Assembly (NCBI GenBank): GCA_016199665.1
Contig: JACQGG010000023.1
Span: 1 to 17,617, forward strand
Source of the DNA: Acidobacteriota bacterium
GTDB taxonomy: Bacteria > Acidobacteriota > UBA6911 > JACQSX01
Length of the DNA stretch: 17,617 nt
Direction of reading: 5' to 3'
Of the stretch, positions 6,141 to 13,510 are shown piece after piece (within the stretch, counting starts at the first letter, position 1; each line of letters starts with the position of its first letter). A program made the position numbers and the translations under genes. The notes beneath the pieces are model-generated. The model saw only the letters and a program-made list of their open reading frames with translations. It had not been told where the DNA came from and searched no databases.

Positions 6141-6157
6141 GGCACACCACGTGCCAA
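6141..6157 (-). promoter_or_regulatory. Candidate sigma54 promoter before gvpA
   Basis: On the minus strand TTGGCACG-TGGT-GTGCC matches the sigma54 -24/-12 consensus with GG and GC exactly ten bases apart and the complete TTGGCACG half. The -12 half deviates by one base (GTGC instead of TTGC). The expected transcript start is near 6130, leaving a leader of about 36 bases before gvpA. A sigma54-dependent activator is encoded in the same cluster. Confidence 0.62.
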
Positions 6158-6246
6158 GTCGTGAGAGTCTCTCCCGTTTACTGTAAGTGCTGTGTTTTCA
6201 GTCTGGAACTCTCCAGCTTCATGGCAAGCGAGGAATCCGTTCTATG

Positions 6247-6264
6247 GAATTGGCTTTGCAATTC
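6247..6264. promoter_or_regulatory. Inverted repeat, possible activator site
   Basis: GAATTG and CAATTC face each other across six bases. The centre lies about 125 bases upstream of the predicted gvpA transcript start, inside the range used by NtrC-type activators. Confidence 0.35.
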
Positions 6265-6304
6265 AAAGGAACCGGATACCCAACAATGGGCTTGACTGGA
6301 GTGG

Positions 6305-6320
6305 GTAACTGGCCAGTTAC
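6305..6320. promoter_or_regulatory. 16-bp perfect palindrome, possible activator site
   Basis: GTAACTGGCCAGTTAC is a perfect dyad overlapping the stop codon of the upstream gvpF/L gene. Its centre lies about 180 bases upstream of the predicted gvpA transcript start, as expected for an enhancer of a sigma54 promoter. No T-run follows it, so a terminator is unlikely. Confidence 0.45.
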
Positions 6321-7084
6321 ACTATCCAGGGCGGCAGCGGCCGTCCTGGAATGATTTCTTTCAGCGCCGGGCTGCCATTGCTTGCAGTGACGAAGTTATA
6401 AGGCGGCCATGGCCCGGTAAGGAGGAGCCTTGTCGAATCATCAGCATAATTGTGGCGGAAGGCTTTCTTAAAGCGCGCGACAGAATTTCTTGTTACCAGG
6501 AAGCAGAGGGACTGCGCTGGGCTCCCGCCCCAGGAAGAAAACTCGCTTGTGGAGCGCACAAAGAGTCCCGCCAGAGTTCGACGAATCTTCTCTACGATCC
6601 GGGCATGCTGAAGAGACATCTGATCCATCGCGGCATACCGATCCCTCTTTCGAGCCAGGTAGGCTTTACCCGAAGAATAATCAGAGGAGAGACGGGAAGA
6701 GTACAATGACGGCGCGGGTATTGTGAGCAGGACTTCTGTCGGGAGAATGCGAATCCCCATTTCGACGCAGCCTTCCAGCTCCCGTAAGAGCGTTCCATAC
6801 TCCTGGTGACGCTCACCAAGCAGTCGCACGATTTGCGCTTCTTTTTCGAACAAACAACCATAGCGCATGGGGATAACCGTCCGCTCACGATGGAGCGATG
6901 CAATCACCTTTTCGTAGGCGAGAATGTGAGAAACATCAAGAGACAGGGCCGGGGAGTTCAACCTGGAAACCGCGGCAGTCAGATGGGAGCCAGTGACAAA
7001 GAACACACGAGGGTCATCGACGCCGTGAAGACTTTCCAACCGGCGTCTTGAGTTCTCAAAGATACAGTAAAGCAGGTATTGCAT
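6317..7084 (-). CDS. gvpF/gvpL: GvpF/GvpL family gas vesicle protein (second copy)
   Basis: The 255-residue product begins with the family's first strand (QYLLYCIFENS). It has the VIPMRYGCLFEKEAQI and EGCVEMGIRILP segments in the middle and the signature GPWPPYNFV near residue 228. After that it carries about 25 further residues with a PGRPLPPW ending not usual for the family. The gene starts three bases after the first copy ends and is the last gene before the gvpA promoter gap. It also contains the palindrome at 6305-6320 over its stop. Role: GvpF/L proteins bind GvpA and other minor proteins during early assembly. Confidence 0.9.
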   Translation of the reverse strand: MQYLLYCIFENSRRRLESLHGVDDPRVFFVTGSHLTAAVSRLNSPALSLDVSHILAYEKVIASLHRERTVIPMRYGCLFEKEAQIVRLLGERHQEYGTLLRELEGCVEMGIRILPTEVLLTIPAPSLYSSRLSSDYSSGKAYLARKRDRYAAMDQMSLQHARIVEKIRRTLAGLFVRSTSEFSSWGGSPAQSLCFLVTRNSVARFKKAFRHNYADDSTRLLLTGPWPPYNFVTASNGSPALKEIIPGRPLPPWIV

Positions 7085-7087
7085 GCT

Positions 7088-7951
7088 TCATGCGGCCGGC
7101 GCCGTCGTAAGCGCAGGAGAAAAGCTGTAGGGTGGCCAAGGTCCCGAGACTTGGAACACCAGGCCGCGCGCTGCGTGGCACGCGTTCAGGCGGGCTATTT
7201 GCGAATGGAAATCACCCACAGCGCCGTGCGGCACGAGAAAGGCCCAGTTTAGAATCACATCCATGTCGGCGCCCTCCGCACGGTGGGTAATCACTTTCCG
7301 CTCACAAGTCTGGCAGGCTCGCGCACTCAAATCATTCAGGGCCTGAGTGCAGATTTCCGTTGTCCAGCGCATCACTTCTCTGTCCACTTGCTCCTGGAGC
7401 CGCTGCTGGTTCACATAGCGCGTACCCGGAGAAGCGCAGGCTAGCCGCTTCTCCTGTTCCGCCAGAGCGACAGAACAAGCGGTCTTTCTCGCCGTCGCCC
7501 TTTCCAGCAGTCCCTTGACTGCCCATTCCTCCGTGCCTGTGACAGAATCGAGGAACTCCGAGATCGCGGTATAATGTTGTTTCAAGAGCAGCTCCACTTT
7601 GTCGATCGAAGTGAAAAGGGTACCGAAAGGGGCGGGCAACACGGGCGAATGGCGGATGACCTGCTCGATTACCTCTTCATGCCGGCAGGCGCGGGGGCCG
7701 AGCCAGGACAGATCCTGCATCCGGGCTTCGGCTGTCTGACCACAGAATTCCGCAAGTGACACAGTAGTCAATACCGCTGCGATATCGAGGTAACGCCACA
7801 GGAAGATCGGACCCCAACCGGCAATATCGCAGGCCCCGATGGGCAGCACGAGACTGTGACGGGCGAGGCAGAAGAGGTAATTGGCAACTGCCGAATTCGT
7901 ACTCGCGGCCTCCGTTGGTTTACAAGGGTCGGCAATCTCCGGCTCGTTCAC
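7088..7951 (-). CDS. gvpF/gvpL: GvpF/GvpL family gas vesicle protein (first copy)
   Basis: The 287-residue product starts at GTG 7951 with GGGAG six bases upstream. It has the GvpF-like start of the fold at about residues 24-32 (NYLFCLARH), a long helical middle (about 125-220) that is richer in Cys than its paralogs, and the C-terminal FQVSGPWPPYSF signature. It is the most divergent of the three copies: the front strand is interrupted by an extra segment (GWGPIFLWRYLDIAAVLTTV). Several Cys residues cluster around 220-227 (CQTCE), which could be a metal or redox feature or chance. It follows the CDC48-like gene by 58 bases. Confidence 0.85.
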   Translation of the reverse strand: MNEPEIADPCKPTEAASTNSAVANYLFCLARHSLVLPIGACDIAGWGPIFLWRYLDIAAVLTTVSLAEFCGQTAEARMQDLSWLGPRACRHEEVIEQVIRHSPVLPAPFGTLFTSIDKVELLLKQHYTAISEFLDSVTGTEEWAVKGLLERATARKTACSVALAEQEKRLACASPGTRYVNQQRLQEQVDREVMRWTTEICTQALNDLSARACQTCERKVITHRAEGADMDVILNWAFLVPHGAVGDFHSQIARLNACHAARGLVFQVSGPWPPYSFSPALTTAPAA

Positions 7952-8009
7952 GTTCGTCTCCCGACATTCCAGCTACCGGCACAAGACAAGCTCCGGGCGT
8001 ACGCCACTT

Positions 8010-10154
8010 CTAACCCTGACACATGTCGGCCAGACCTGATTCGATGTCGCTCGCCTTTACCGTGATCTCTACTTGTGCGCCAGGCCGGCCCTTTAGTGAA
8101 GCCACAGCGCGGCGAACCGCCGTGAGGGCCGCCCGGTTGCAAATCGAGGCGATATCTGCGCCGTTAAGCCCTTCCGTCCTGGAGGCGAGCGTCTGCACGT
8201 CGACGCCGGGTTCGACCGGCCTGTTGCGGAGATGAACCTCGAAGATTTCCTTGCGCCCCTTTTCGTCTGGCAAAGGGATCTCGATCATGTCATCAAACCG
8301 GCCTTGCCGGAGCACCGCTGGATCAAGCATGTCCGGTCTGTTTGTGGCGCCGAGCACCAAGACACCTTTCAATTCTTCCACACCGTCAATTTCAGCCAGG
8401 AACTGGCTGAGGACACGTTCCGCGACGTGAGAGTCGGATGTGCCGGAACTTCGCACGGGAATCAGCGCGTCGATCTCATCGAAAAAAATGATGCAGGGAG
8501 CGGCCTGCTTCGCCTTTCGGAAAACTTCCCGTACCGCTCTCTCCGACTCCCCAACATATTGGGAAAGAAGAGCAGGCCCTTTCACAGAAATGAAGTTTAT
8601 CCTGCTTTCCGTGGCAACGGCTTTCGCCAGCAGCGTCTTGCCGCAGCCGGGCGGACCGGACAGGAGAATACCTTTTGGCGGCCGAACTCCAGCCTTTCCA
8701 AAAAGCTGCGCATATTTCAGGGGCCATTCGACTGCCTCCACCAACCGATCCTTAACTGCTTCCAGGCCTCCGATATCCTTCCATCCGACGTTTGGCACTT
8801 CGACGAATACCTCGCGTATGGCTGACGGCTCGACCTCGCGCAGCGCGGCCAGGAAGTCGTCCATGTGCACTTCCAGCTTGGCCAGTTGCTCGTAAGGGAT
8901 GCTGCTCTGTATGAAATCAATGTCAGACATGATGCGGCGCAGACAGATCATTGCCGCTTCCCGGCACAGAGCTTCCAGGTCGGCTCCAACAAAGCCGTGC
9001 GTAATCTCCGCCATGTGCGCCATATCCACGTCTGCGGCCAGGGGCATTCCGCGACTGTGAATCTCCAGGATCTCCAGCCGCCCGTTGCGGTCAGGAATTG
9101 GGATGGAAATCTCTCGATCAAACCGGCCCGGGCGCCGCAACGCGGGGTCGATGGCATTGGGGATATTAGTGGCGGCAATGACGATGAGATGCTGGCGCTT
9201 CGTGAGCCCGTCCATCAGGGCGAGCAACTGGGCGACGACACGTTTCTCCACATCGCCCAGGACCCTCTCACGTTTGGGAGCGATGGCGTCAATTTCATCC
9301 AGGAAAATGATACTCGGGCTTTTCCGCGTCGCATCCTCAAAGATCTTCCGCAAGGCAGCTTCGCTCTCGCCGTAAAACTTATGAATGATCTCCGGTCCGC
9401 TTATGGAAAAGAAATTAGCCTCCGTTTCGTGAGCGATTGCCCGGGCGATCAGCGTCTTACCACATCCTGGCGGCCCATAAAGAAGAACTCCCTTAGGGGC
9501 GCCAATTCCGAGGCGCTCGAAGACCTCTGGATAGCGCAGGGGGAGTTCAATGATCTCCCGTATCCGGTGGAGCTGTGGCTTGAGTCCACCAATATCTTCG
9601 TAGGCGAGACTACGACCCTCCTCCTGGTCAGGAGCGCGCAGTCCCTCTTCCGCCTTTCCAATCACCAGCTCAGTAGGCGGGCTGATGACCACCGCCCCCT
9701 TAGGAACGGTGCTTTGGACCCGGAAGTCAGCCGACCGGCTCCCAAACAGCATGGCTCGGATGCGGTCTCCTTCCAACACGGGGAGGCCATCTACGAGGCT
9801 GCCGACATATTTCAAGTCACGGTCCGAGAGGGTGACATTGATGGGCGCAAGCACGATGCGGTCTGCCGGCCGGCAGGCTATTTTGGAAACTGTTACGAAT
9901 TCGTCGAGCGCCGCGCCGGAATTTTCCCGGGTAAGGCCGTCCAGTTGAACGCGGGACTGGCCGCGAAATTCCCGGTAAGCCACCATCGCCTTGCTCACAG
10001 TCTCGCGCTTGCCCCTCACCTGAACAACGTCGCCGCTGACGACCTCGAGTTCTTCGAGGTCCTCCGGTCCCATCCGTGCCAGGGCCCGCCCGACATCCTT
10101 GCTGAGGGCTTCCGTCACTTTGAGCTTGAGTTGCTTTCCGTCGCCTCTTGGCAT
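8010..10154 (-). CDS. CDC48/VCP-like double-AAA+ ATPase
   Basis: The product has 714 residues with the full archaeal-CDC48/VAT layout. The N domain is at about 1-180 (KLKVTEALSKDVGRALARM at its start). The D1 AAA domain has Walker A GPPGCGKT about 227-234, Walker B IIFLDEIDA, and an arginine-finger region with RPGRFDREI. D2 has Walker A about 500-507, IIFFDEIDA about 555-563 and RQGRFDDMI. Such proteins thread and unfold substrate proteins or pull them out of complexes. The D2 sequence after Walker B (LIPVRSSGTSDSHVAERV) keeps the usual shape. It lies between the Hsp20-like gene and gvpF/L, so clients may be Gvp proteins or failed shells; that is inference. ATG 10154 has no evident SD; a strong hairpin sits just upstream. 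Confidence 0.95.
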   Translation of the reverse strand: MPRGDGKQLKLKVTEALSKDVGRALARMGPEDLEELEVVSGDVVQVRGKRETVSKAMVAYREFRGQSRVQLDGLTRENSGAALDEFVTVSKIACRPADRIVLAPINVTLSDRDLKYVGSLVDGLPVLEGDRIRAMLFGSRSADFRVQSTVPKGAVVISPPTELVIGKAEEGLRAPDQEEGRSLAYEDIGGLKPQLHRIREIIELPLRYPEVFERLGIGAPKGVLLYGPPGCGKTLIARAIAHETEANFFSISGPEIIHKFYGESEAALRKIFEDATRKSPSIIFLDEIDAIAPKRERVLGDVEKRVVAQLLALMDGLTKRQHLIVIAATNIPNAIDPALRRPGRFDREISIPIPDRNGRLEILEIHSRGMPLAADVDMAHMAEITHGFVGADLEALCREAAMICLRRIMSDIDFIQSSIPYEQLAKLEVHMDDFLAALREVEPSAIREVFVEVPNVGWKDIGGLEAVKDRLVEAVEWPLKYAQLFGKAGVRPPKGILLSGPPGCGKTLLAKAVATESRINFISVKGPALLSQYVGESERAVREVFRKAKQAAPCIIFFDEIDALIPVRSSGTSDSHVAERVLSQFLAEIDGVEELKGVLVLGATNRPDMLDPAVLRQGRFDDMIEIPLPDEKGRKEIFEVHLRNRPVEPGVDVQTLASRTEGLNGADIASICNRAALTAVRRAVASLKGRPGAQVEITVKASDIESGLADMCQG

Positions 10155-10167
10155 GGTCTATTAGAAT

Positions 10168-10186
10168 CGCGGAGCAGCGCTCCGCG
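10168..10186 (-). other. Strong hairpin upstream of the CDC48-like gene
   Basis: CGCGGAGC and GCTCCGCG pair perfectly over 8 bp around a 3-base loop, in the 56-base gap between the Hsp20-like stop and the CDC48-like ATG. The only GGAG-like sequence before the ATG lies inside the stem and too far off to be a normal SD. No T-run follows, so this may be an RNA processing, stability or translation-control element. Confidence 0.5.
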
Positions 10187-10210
10187 TGAAGATAGCGACT
10201 TACCAGCTTG

Positions 10211-10738
10211 TCATTTGAGGCACTTGATCTCCAGCACTCCATTATTGCAGGAGACAACGATCCTTTCCCTGGACACGGTGTGGGGCAGAAGAATCTCTTT
10301 GTGGTACTTCTTATCCCCTCTGGCGGCGTCAATCGTGAGCAAATCGTCATTGGTGTCCAGCCGGACGTCGTTGGCACTGACGCCGGGCATCTCCGCCACC
10401 ACCAGCGTGTAATCCGCCTCCTCAAGGACATCAACCGCGGGCTCGCGTACCTCCTGGACTACAGTCTGCCCGGATTTTTCATCCTTGCGAATATTCCCAA
10501 AAGGCTCGAGCCGCACTTTCTCGTCCGCCAGGCCCACCTTGACCGTGAAGCCGTAGATTCCCCGAACCCCTTTGTTCGAATCGTGGATTTTACCGGTTCG
10601 CGAAAACTCCTCCCCTGTTTCGGCCAGCTCGCGCAGCTTGTCGACCAGACCCGCCAGCCCCCCAAAAAACCCTCCAATGCCCGCGTCCAGCCCAGCGTCA
10701 CCTTCTGACTGTTCCTGTTTTCTCTTACTCCTGGTCAT
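10211..10738 (-). CDS. gvpH: GvpH-like small heat-shock (Hsp20) protein
   Basis: The product has 175 residues with a C-terminal alpha-crystallin-type domain (about 95-175). AVDVLEEADYTLVVAEMPGV is followed by LLTIDAARGDKKYHKEILLP and the late NNGVLEIK strand. The N-terminal part (GLDAGIGGFFGGLAGLVDKL, then VRGIYGFTVKVGL) is the arrangement seen in GvpH-type Hsp20 proteins. In haloarchaea GvpH modulates gvp expression and behaves as a small heat-shock protein. ATG 10738 was chosen over 10750 because GGAG lies six bases upstream. It overlaps the regulator's end by 14 bases, so the two are translationally linked. A free chaperone role next to the CDC48-like gene is equally plausible. Confidence 0.88.
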   Translation of the reverse strand: MTRSKRKQEQSEGDAGLDAGIGGFFGGLAGLVDKLRELAETGEEFSRTGKIHDSNKGVRGIYGFTVKVGLADEKVRLEPFGNIRKDEKSGQTVVQEVREPAVDVLEEADYTLVVAEMPGVSANDVRLDTNDDLLTIDAARGDKKYHKEILLPHTVSRERIVVSCNNGVLEIKCLK

Positions 10739-12167
10739 GCGAATCTCCATTTTCTTTTACAATACTGTACTGTTTTACTTTCGTATGGATCGTCTTGTAG
10801 TCGATCTGAAGCAGTCTGGCTGCCTTGGCTTTGTTTCCCCCAGTCTGACGAAGAACTTGGACCAGGGCGTCTCGTTCAGCCTTCACCACGCTGCGGCGCA
10901 CGATTGCCCTGAGTGAATACTGACGCGCGCCCGCTTGCGCCAACTTCGGCAGCGGAAACGAGTCGCGAGCGCCGTTGCGCCGGAAGAGGCGCAGTTCGGT
11001 AACAGGCAAATGCTCGGCAGAAATGACACCGTCAGCCAGCAGCGTTGCCCGGCGGATGCAGGACTGGAGTTCCCGAACATTCCCGGGCCAGTCGTAGAGT
11101 AACAATTCTTCGATGGCATCATCGGAAAGCTGCACCTCTTTGCCGAGTTCCGTGCTTGCCAAATTCAGGAACCGTCGAGCGAGGTAGACAATATCCCCCT
11201 TTCGTTCTCGAAGAGGCGGCACCTCGATGCAGAACTCATTCAGCCGGAACAATAGGTCGCCGCGAAAGGAGCCCGATGCGGTCGACGCGTGAAGATCAGT
11301 GTTGGTGGCAGCGACCAGGCGAACATCCACCTTGACAGGCTTCGTGCTCCCGATGGGATACACCACCCTGTCCTGAATTGCCCGCAGGAACTTGGCCTGA
11401 GAGCCAAGAGGCAGGTTGCAAATCTCGTCGAGAAACAATGTGCCTCCTGAAGCCACCTGGAATTTTCCGGTCGTGCGTCCGTTGGCGCCCGTGAAGGCGC
11501 CTTTTTCGTGTCCAAACAGCTCGCTCTCCAAGAGGGTGTCCGGAATCGCTCCGCAATCGACCGGAACAAAAGGACCCGCCGCTCGGGGACTCGCCGAGTG
11601 AATCGCGTGGGCTACGATCTCTTTTCCTGTTCCGGTCTCGCCCGTGATGAGCACGTTAAAATTGGATTTCGCCACACGGTCTATGTCGCGAGCAATTTGA
11701 CTCACAGTGTCACTCGGGCCCATCAGTTCACACAGCGCGGCCGGTTCCTGGACAGGATCGGTCCCGTGTCCGAGCGTTCGCCGGTTATGTCTGCTCAGCG
11801 CCTTCCGTATAGTTTGATTCAACTCGTCGGCTTGAAGCGGTTTGGGTAGATAATCGTAAGCGCCTAACCTCATTGCGTGGACCGCCTCCCGAACTTCCGC
11901 ATAACCAGTCATCATGATGATTTCCAGATCGTCATCCAATGTCCTGGCGTCTCGCAGTACCTCCAGCCCGCTTATTCCAGGCATCCGAACATCAACGATC
12001 AGAACATCCGGCTTGTAAGACCGGACCAGCCTTAGCGCCACTTGTCCATCAGAGGCAAGCGCTGTTGTAAACCCCTCCCGCGTGAGGAGCGCAGAAAGAA
12101 AGTCGCGAATGTAAGTATCGTCGTCAACGATTAGAATCTTGCCTTTGGTATCTGTCATGGTTGTCAT
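10725..12167 (-). CDS. NtrC-family sigma54-dependent response regulator
   Basis: The product has 480 residues. The receiver domain (1-125) has the acidic pocket LIVDDD, phospho-acceptor Asp59 (LIVDVRMPG) and Lys109. The sigma54-interaction AAA+ domain (about 150-380) has Walker A GETGTGKE about 176-183, the sigma54 contact loop GAFTGA about 223-228 and Walker B GGTLFLDEI about 241-249. A Fis-type helix-turn-helix closes it (NKAKAARLLQIDYKTIHTKV). All key residues are present, so it should be an active, phosphorylation-controlled enhancer-binding protein. ATG 12167 has GAGGT seven bases upstream; ATG 12158 is an alternative. No partner histidine kinase is in the window. An NtrC-type regulator (GvrA) is known from the Serratia gas vesicle cluster; this is likely its functional counterpart. 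Confidence 0.96.
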   Translation of the reverse strand: MTTMTDTKGKILIVDDDTYIRDFLSALLTREGFTTALASDGQVALRLVRSYKPDVLIVDVRMPGISGLEVLRDARTLDDDLEIIMMTGYAEVREAVHAMRLGAYDYLPKPLQADELNQTIRKALSRHNRRTLGHGTDPVQEPAALCELMGPSDTVSQIARDIDRVAKSNFNVLITGETGTGKEIVAHAIHSASPRAAGPFVPVDCGAIPDTLLESELFGHEKGAFTGANGRTTGKFQVASGGTLFLDEICNLPLGSQAKFLRAIQDRVVYPIGSTKPVKVDVRLVAATNTDLHASTASGSFRGDLLFRLNEFCIEVPPLRERKGDIVYLARRFLNLASTELGKEVQLSDDAIEELLLYDWPGNVRELQSCIRRATLLADGVISAEHLPVTELRLFRRNGARDSFPLPKLAQAGARQYSLRAIVRRSVVKAERDALVQVLRQTGGNKAKAARLLQIDYKTIHTKVKQYSIVKENGDSHDQE

Positions 12168-12804
12168 GGTGGGTACCTCTACGATCCCGGGGCCGACCAA
12201 CCGGATAATTCACCTGTATGTCCTTGTACAGCCAGCGCTGCGGCGAGTGAGCCATGCCAAGAAACAGTATTCCTGTTTGGCCGTGCCGAAGAGTGTTGTT
12301 GATTCGCTCGGCAATGTACCTGTCGCGCCGCTGAAGGAGGGAATTACCTAGTGTTCTTTGACGGTGCTTGATCGCAACCGGTTTGACGGAAGCGTTGGAG
12401 GCCGCTTTGATGAGTCCGTACTCCTCCACCAGGAGCTCGGAGGATTCTGTTCCCATAATGTGAGCTCCTCGCTCCTTCAATCGGAGGAGAAGCAGATGAT
12501 TGCGGCTTCCTGCCTTTGCCAGTTCGGTAACAATATCGAGCTCGCGATCACAAACCGGCAGTCCATCCTGGTAAATGTGAACCTTGTTGTAGGAGAGCGG
12601 CAGACTGTCGATTGCCCTTTCAATTTCTGCCCAGAGTTGATCAACAACGGAGGCCGTTCGTTCCCATCCTTTTCTCCCCAGCTTTCGAAGCTTGACCCGT
12701 CTTATGAAGTCACCAAAGTTGCCCATATCGGTCTCGGTATGGATGATCGGGATGTAGATGAGAGTTCTCGCGGCTTTCCCGGCGCAACTCGTTGCTTTAT
12801 TCAC
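12124..12804 (-). CDS. Unknown protein, first gene of gvp cluster, possible TIKI/TraB-like fold
   Basis: The product has 226 residues with GTG start at 12804, preceded by AGGGA. A hydrophobic strand with a His motif opens it (LIYIPIIHTETDMG, about 15-28). Next are a helical region (WERTASVVDQLWAEIERAID) and VHIYQDGLPVC, a segment with HIMGTESSELLVEEYGLIKA (about 115-134), then RRDRYIAERINNTL (about 159-172) closely followed by GILFLGMAH (178-186). An RD-x2-IA helix followed by a glycine-ended strand and His recalls the TraB/EreA/ChaN (TIKI) superfamily; this is a weak, memory-based resemblance. The last 44 bases overlap the regulator, and the tail there (after about residue 200) is charged and probably not conserved. 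There is no signal peptide or clear membrane segment. Confidence 0.68.
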   Translation of the reverse strand: MNKATSCAGKAARTLIYIPIIHTETDMGNFGDFIRRVKLRKLGRKGWERTASVVDQLWAEIERAIDSLPLSYNKVHIYQDGLPVCDRELDIVTELAKAGSRNHLLLLRLKERGAHIMGTESSELLVEEYGLIKAASNASVKPVAIKHRQRTLGNSLLQRRDRYIAERINNTLRHGQTGILFLGMAHSPQRWLYKDIQVNYPVGRPRDRRGTHHDNHDRYQRQDSNR

Positions 12805-13220
12805 GTTCTTCCCTACGCGTACCCCTATTAACAGGGTGTGCGGGCGAGAGCGGGTATGGAATCATCTCTATGGCCGGATCTCTATGACTTCATGGCGTCG
12901 GGTCCACGCGGTTCCTTGCGGGCTCAGCGCTCAGTTTCCCAACCCGACTATTGGGTTGGCGCGGTTGGCACGTTGTCAACTGGCTATAACAGCGGTACTT
13001 GTGACAACTGAATCGGTAGCAAATAAGCCGTCGTGCCTGCGCTGCCGACATTGCACGGCGCAACAGGTATGGCAACAGCGGGACTCGTACCGACGAACTG
13101 CCGAGCTAGCTATTGCTAAGCTCCTCACTCCGAGTTAAGAACTAACGCCGACGGGCGTGCGGACGTAACGACTCGCGCCAGCAACAATCACCTCAGACTT
13201 GAGATAATCTAGTATTTTTC

Positions 13221-13238
13221 AAGCAATATTCAAACCAA
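13221..13238 (-). promoter_or_regulatory. Candidate sigma54 promoter of the gvp cluster
   Basis: On the minus strand TTGGTTTGAATATTGCTT has GG and GC ten bases apart and a perfect TTGCTT -12 half; the -24 half lacks the CAC. The predicted start near 13211 would give a leader of about 400 bases before the first gene at 12804. Confidence 0.45.
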
Positions 13239-13254
13239 CGTGATTTAAGTCACA
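13239..13254. promoter_or_regulatory. Crp/Fnr-like palindrome
   Basis: CGTGA-N6-TCACA differs by one base from the Crp consensus TGTGA-N6-TCACA. It directly abuts the -24 side of the candidate sigma54 element, so a bound protein would touch polymerase or block it. Confidence 0.45.
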
Positions 13255-13364
13255 TAGCGACACACATTTCAGGTCGGTGGCGCCGATTCGGAAGCAAGCC
13301 GGGTGTCAAACAAACCGGTGGCACTTTAGCCAGCCCCGGGAAATCCGGGAAATCCGATACCTAC

Positions 13365-13377
13365 ATATTGTCAATAT
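13365..13377. promoter_or_regulatory. 13-bp palindrome, possible activator site
   Basis: ATATTG-T-CAATAT is a perfect dyad about 160 bases upstream of the predicted start near 13211. Its position suits an enhancer of the sigma54-like element; its sequence differs from the dyads before gvpA. Confidence 0.3.
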
Positions 13378-13468
13378 CTTGCCTGGTCGTACCCGCGATT
13401 GTAACAGGCATCATACGGAAATAAAATGGGACCTGCTAATGGGAGCCTGTCAAAATATTGGCATGGGT

Positions 13469-13510
13469 GGCGCCTGAAAGGCGTCCATATCGGTCTGGCG
13501 CCTTGCCAGA
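13469..13510 (-). terminator. Tandem stem-loops after the glycosyltransferase gene
   Basis: Stem 1 is TCTGGC/GCCAGA (13494-13499, 13505-13510) with a 5-base loop. Stem 2 is GGCGCCT/AGGCGTC (13469-13475, 13479-13485) with one G-T pair and a 3-base loop. They lie 22-63 bases past the gene's stop. No strong T-run follows, so termination may be partial. Confidence 0.4.

Noticed and set aside
8865..10412. 515-codon open frame on the plus strand
   Set aside because: It lies wholly opposite the CDC48-like gene and the Hsp20-like end, shows no family features, and arises from the codon pattern of the true minus-strand genes.
12964..12982. TTGGCACG on the plus strand as a third sigma54 promoter
   Set aside because: The -12 half is missing: the base pair expected to be GC ten bases after GG is AC. 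No plus-strand gene follows either.
13030..13131. tRNA-like stretch on the minus strand ending in a CCA
   Set aside because: A GGTACGAGTCC segment resembles a T-arm, but the five-base stem does not pair and no matching acceptor or anticodon arm can be drawn.
13277..13477. 66-codon plus-strand frame in the intergenic region
   Set aside because: GTG start without SD, odd composition rich in Arg/His/Ile, and it runs through the terminator-like stem; possibly a relic, but nothing supports coding.
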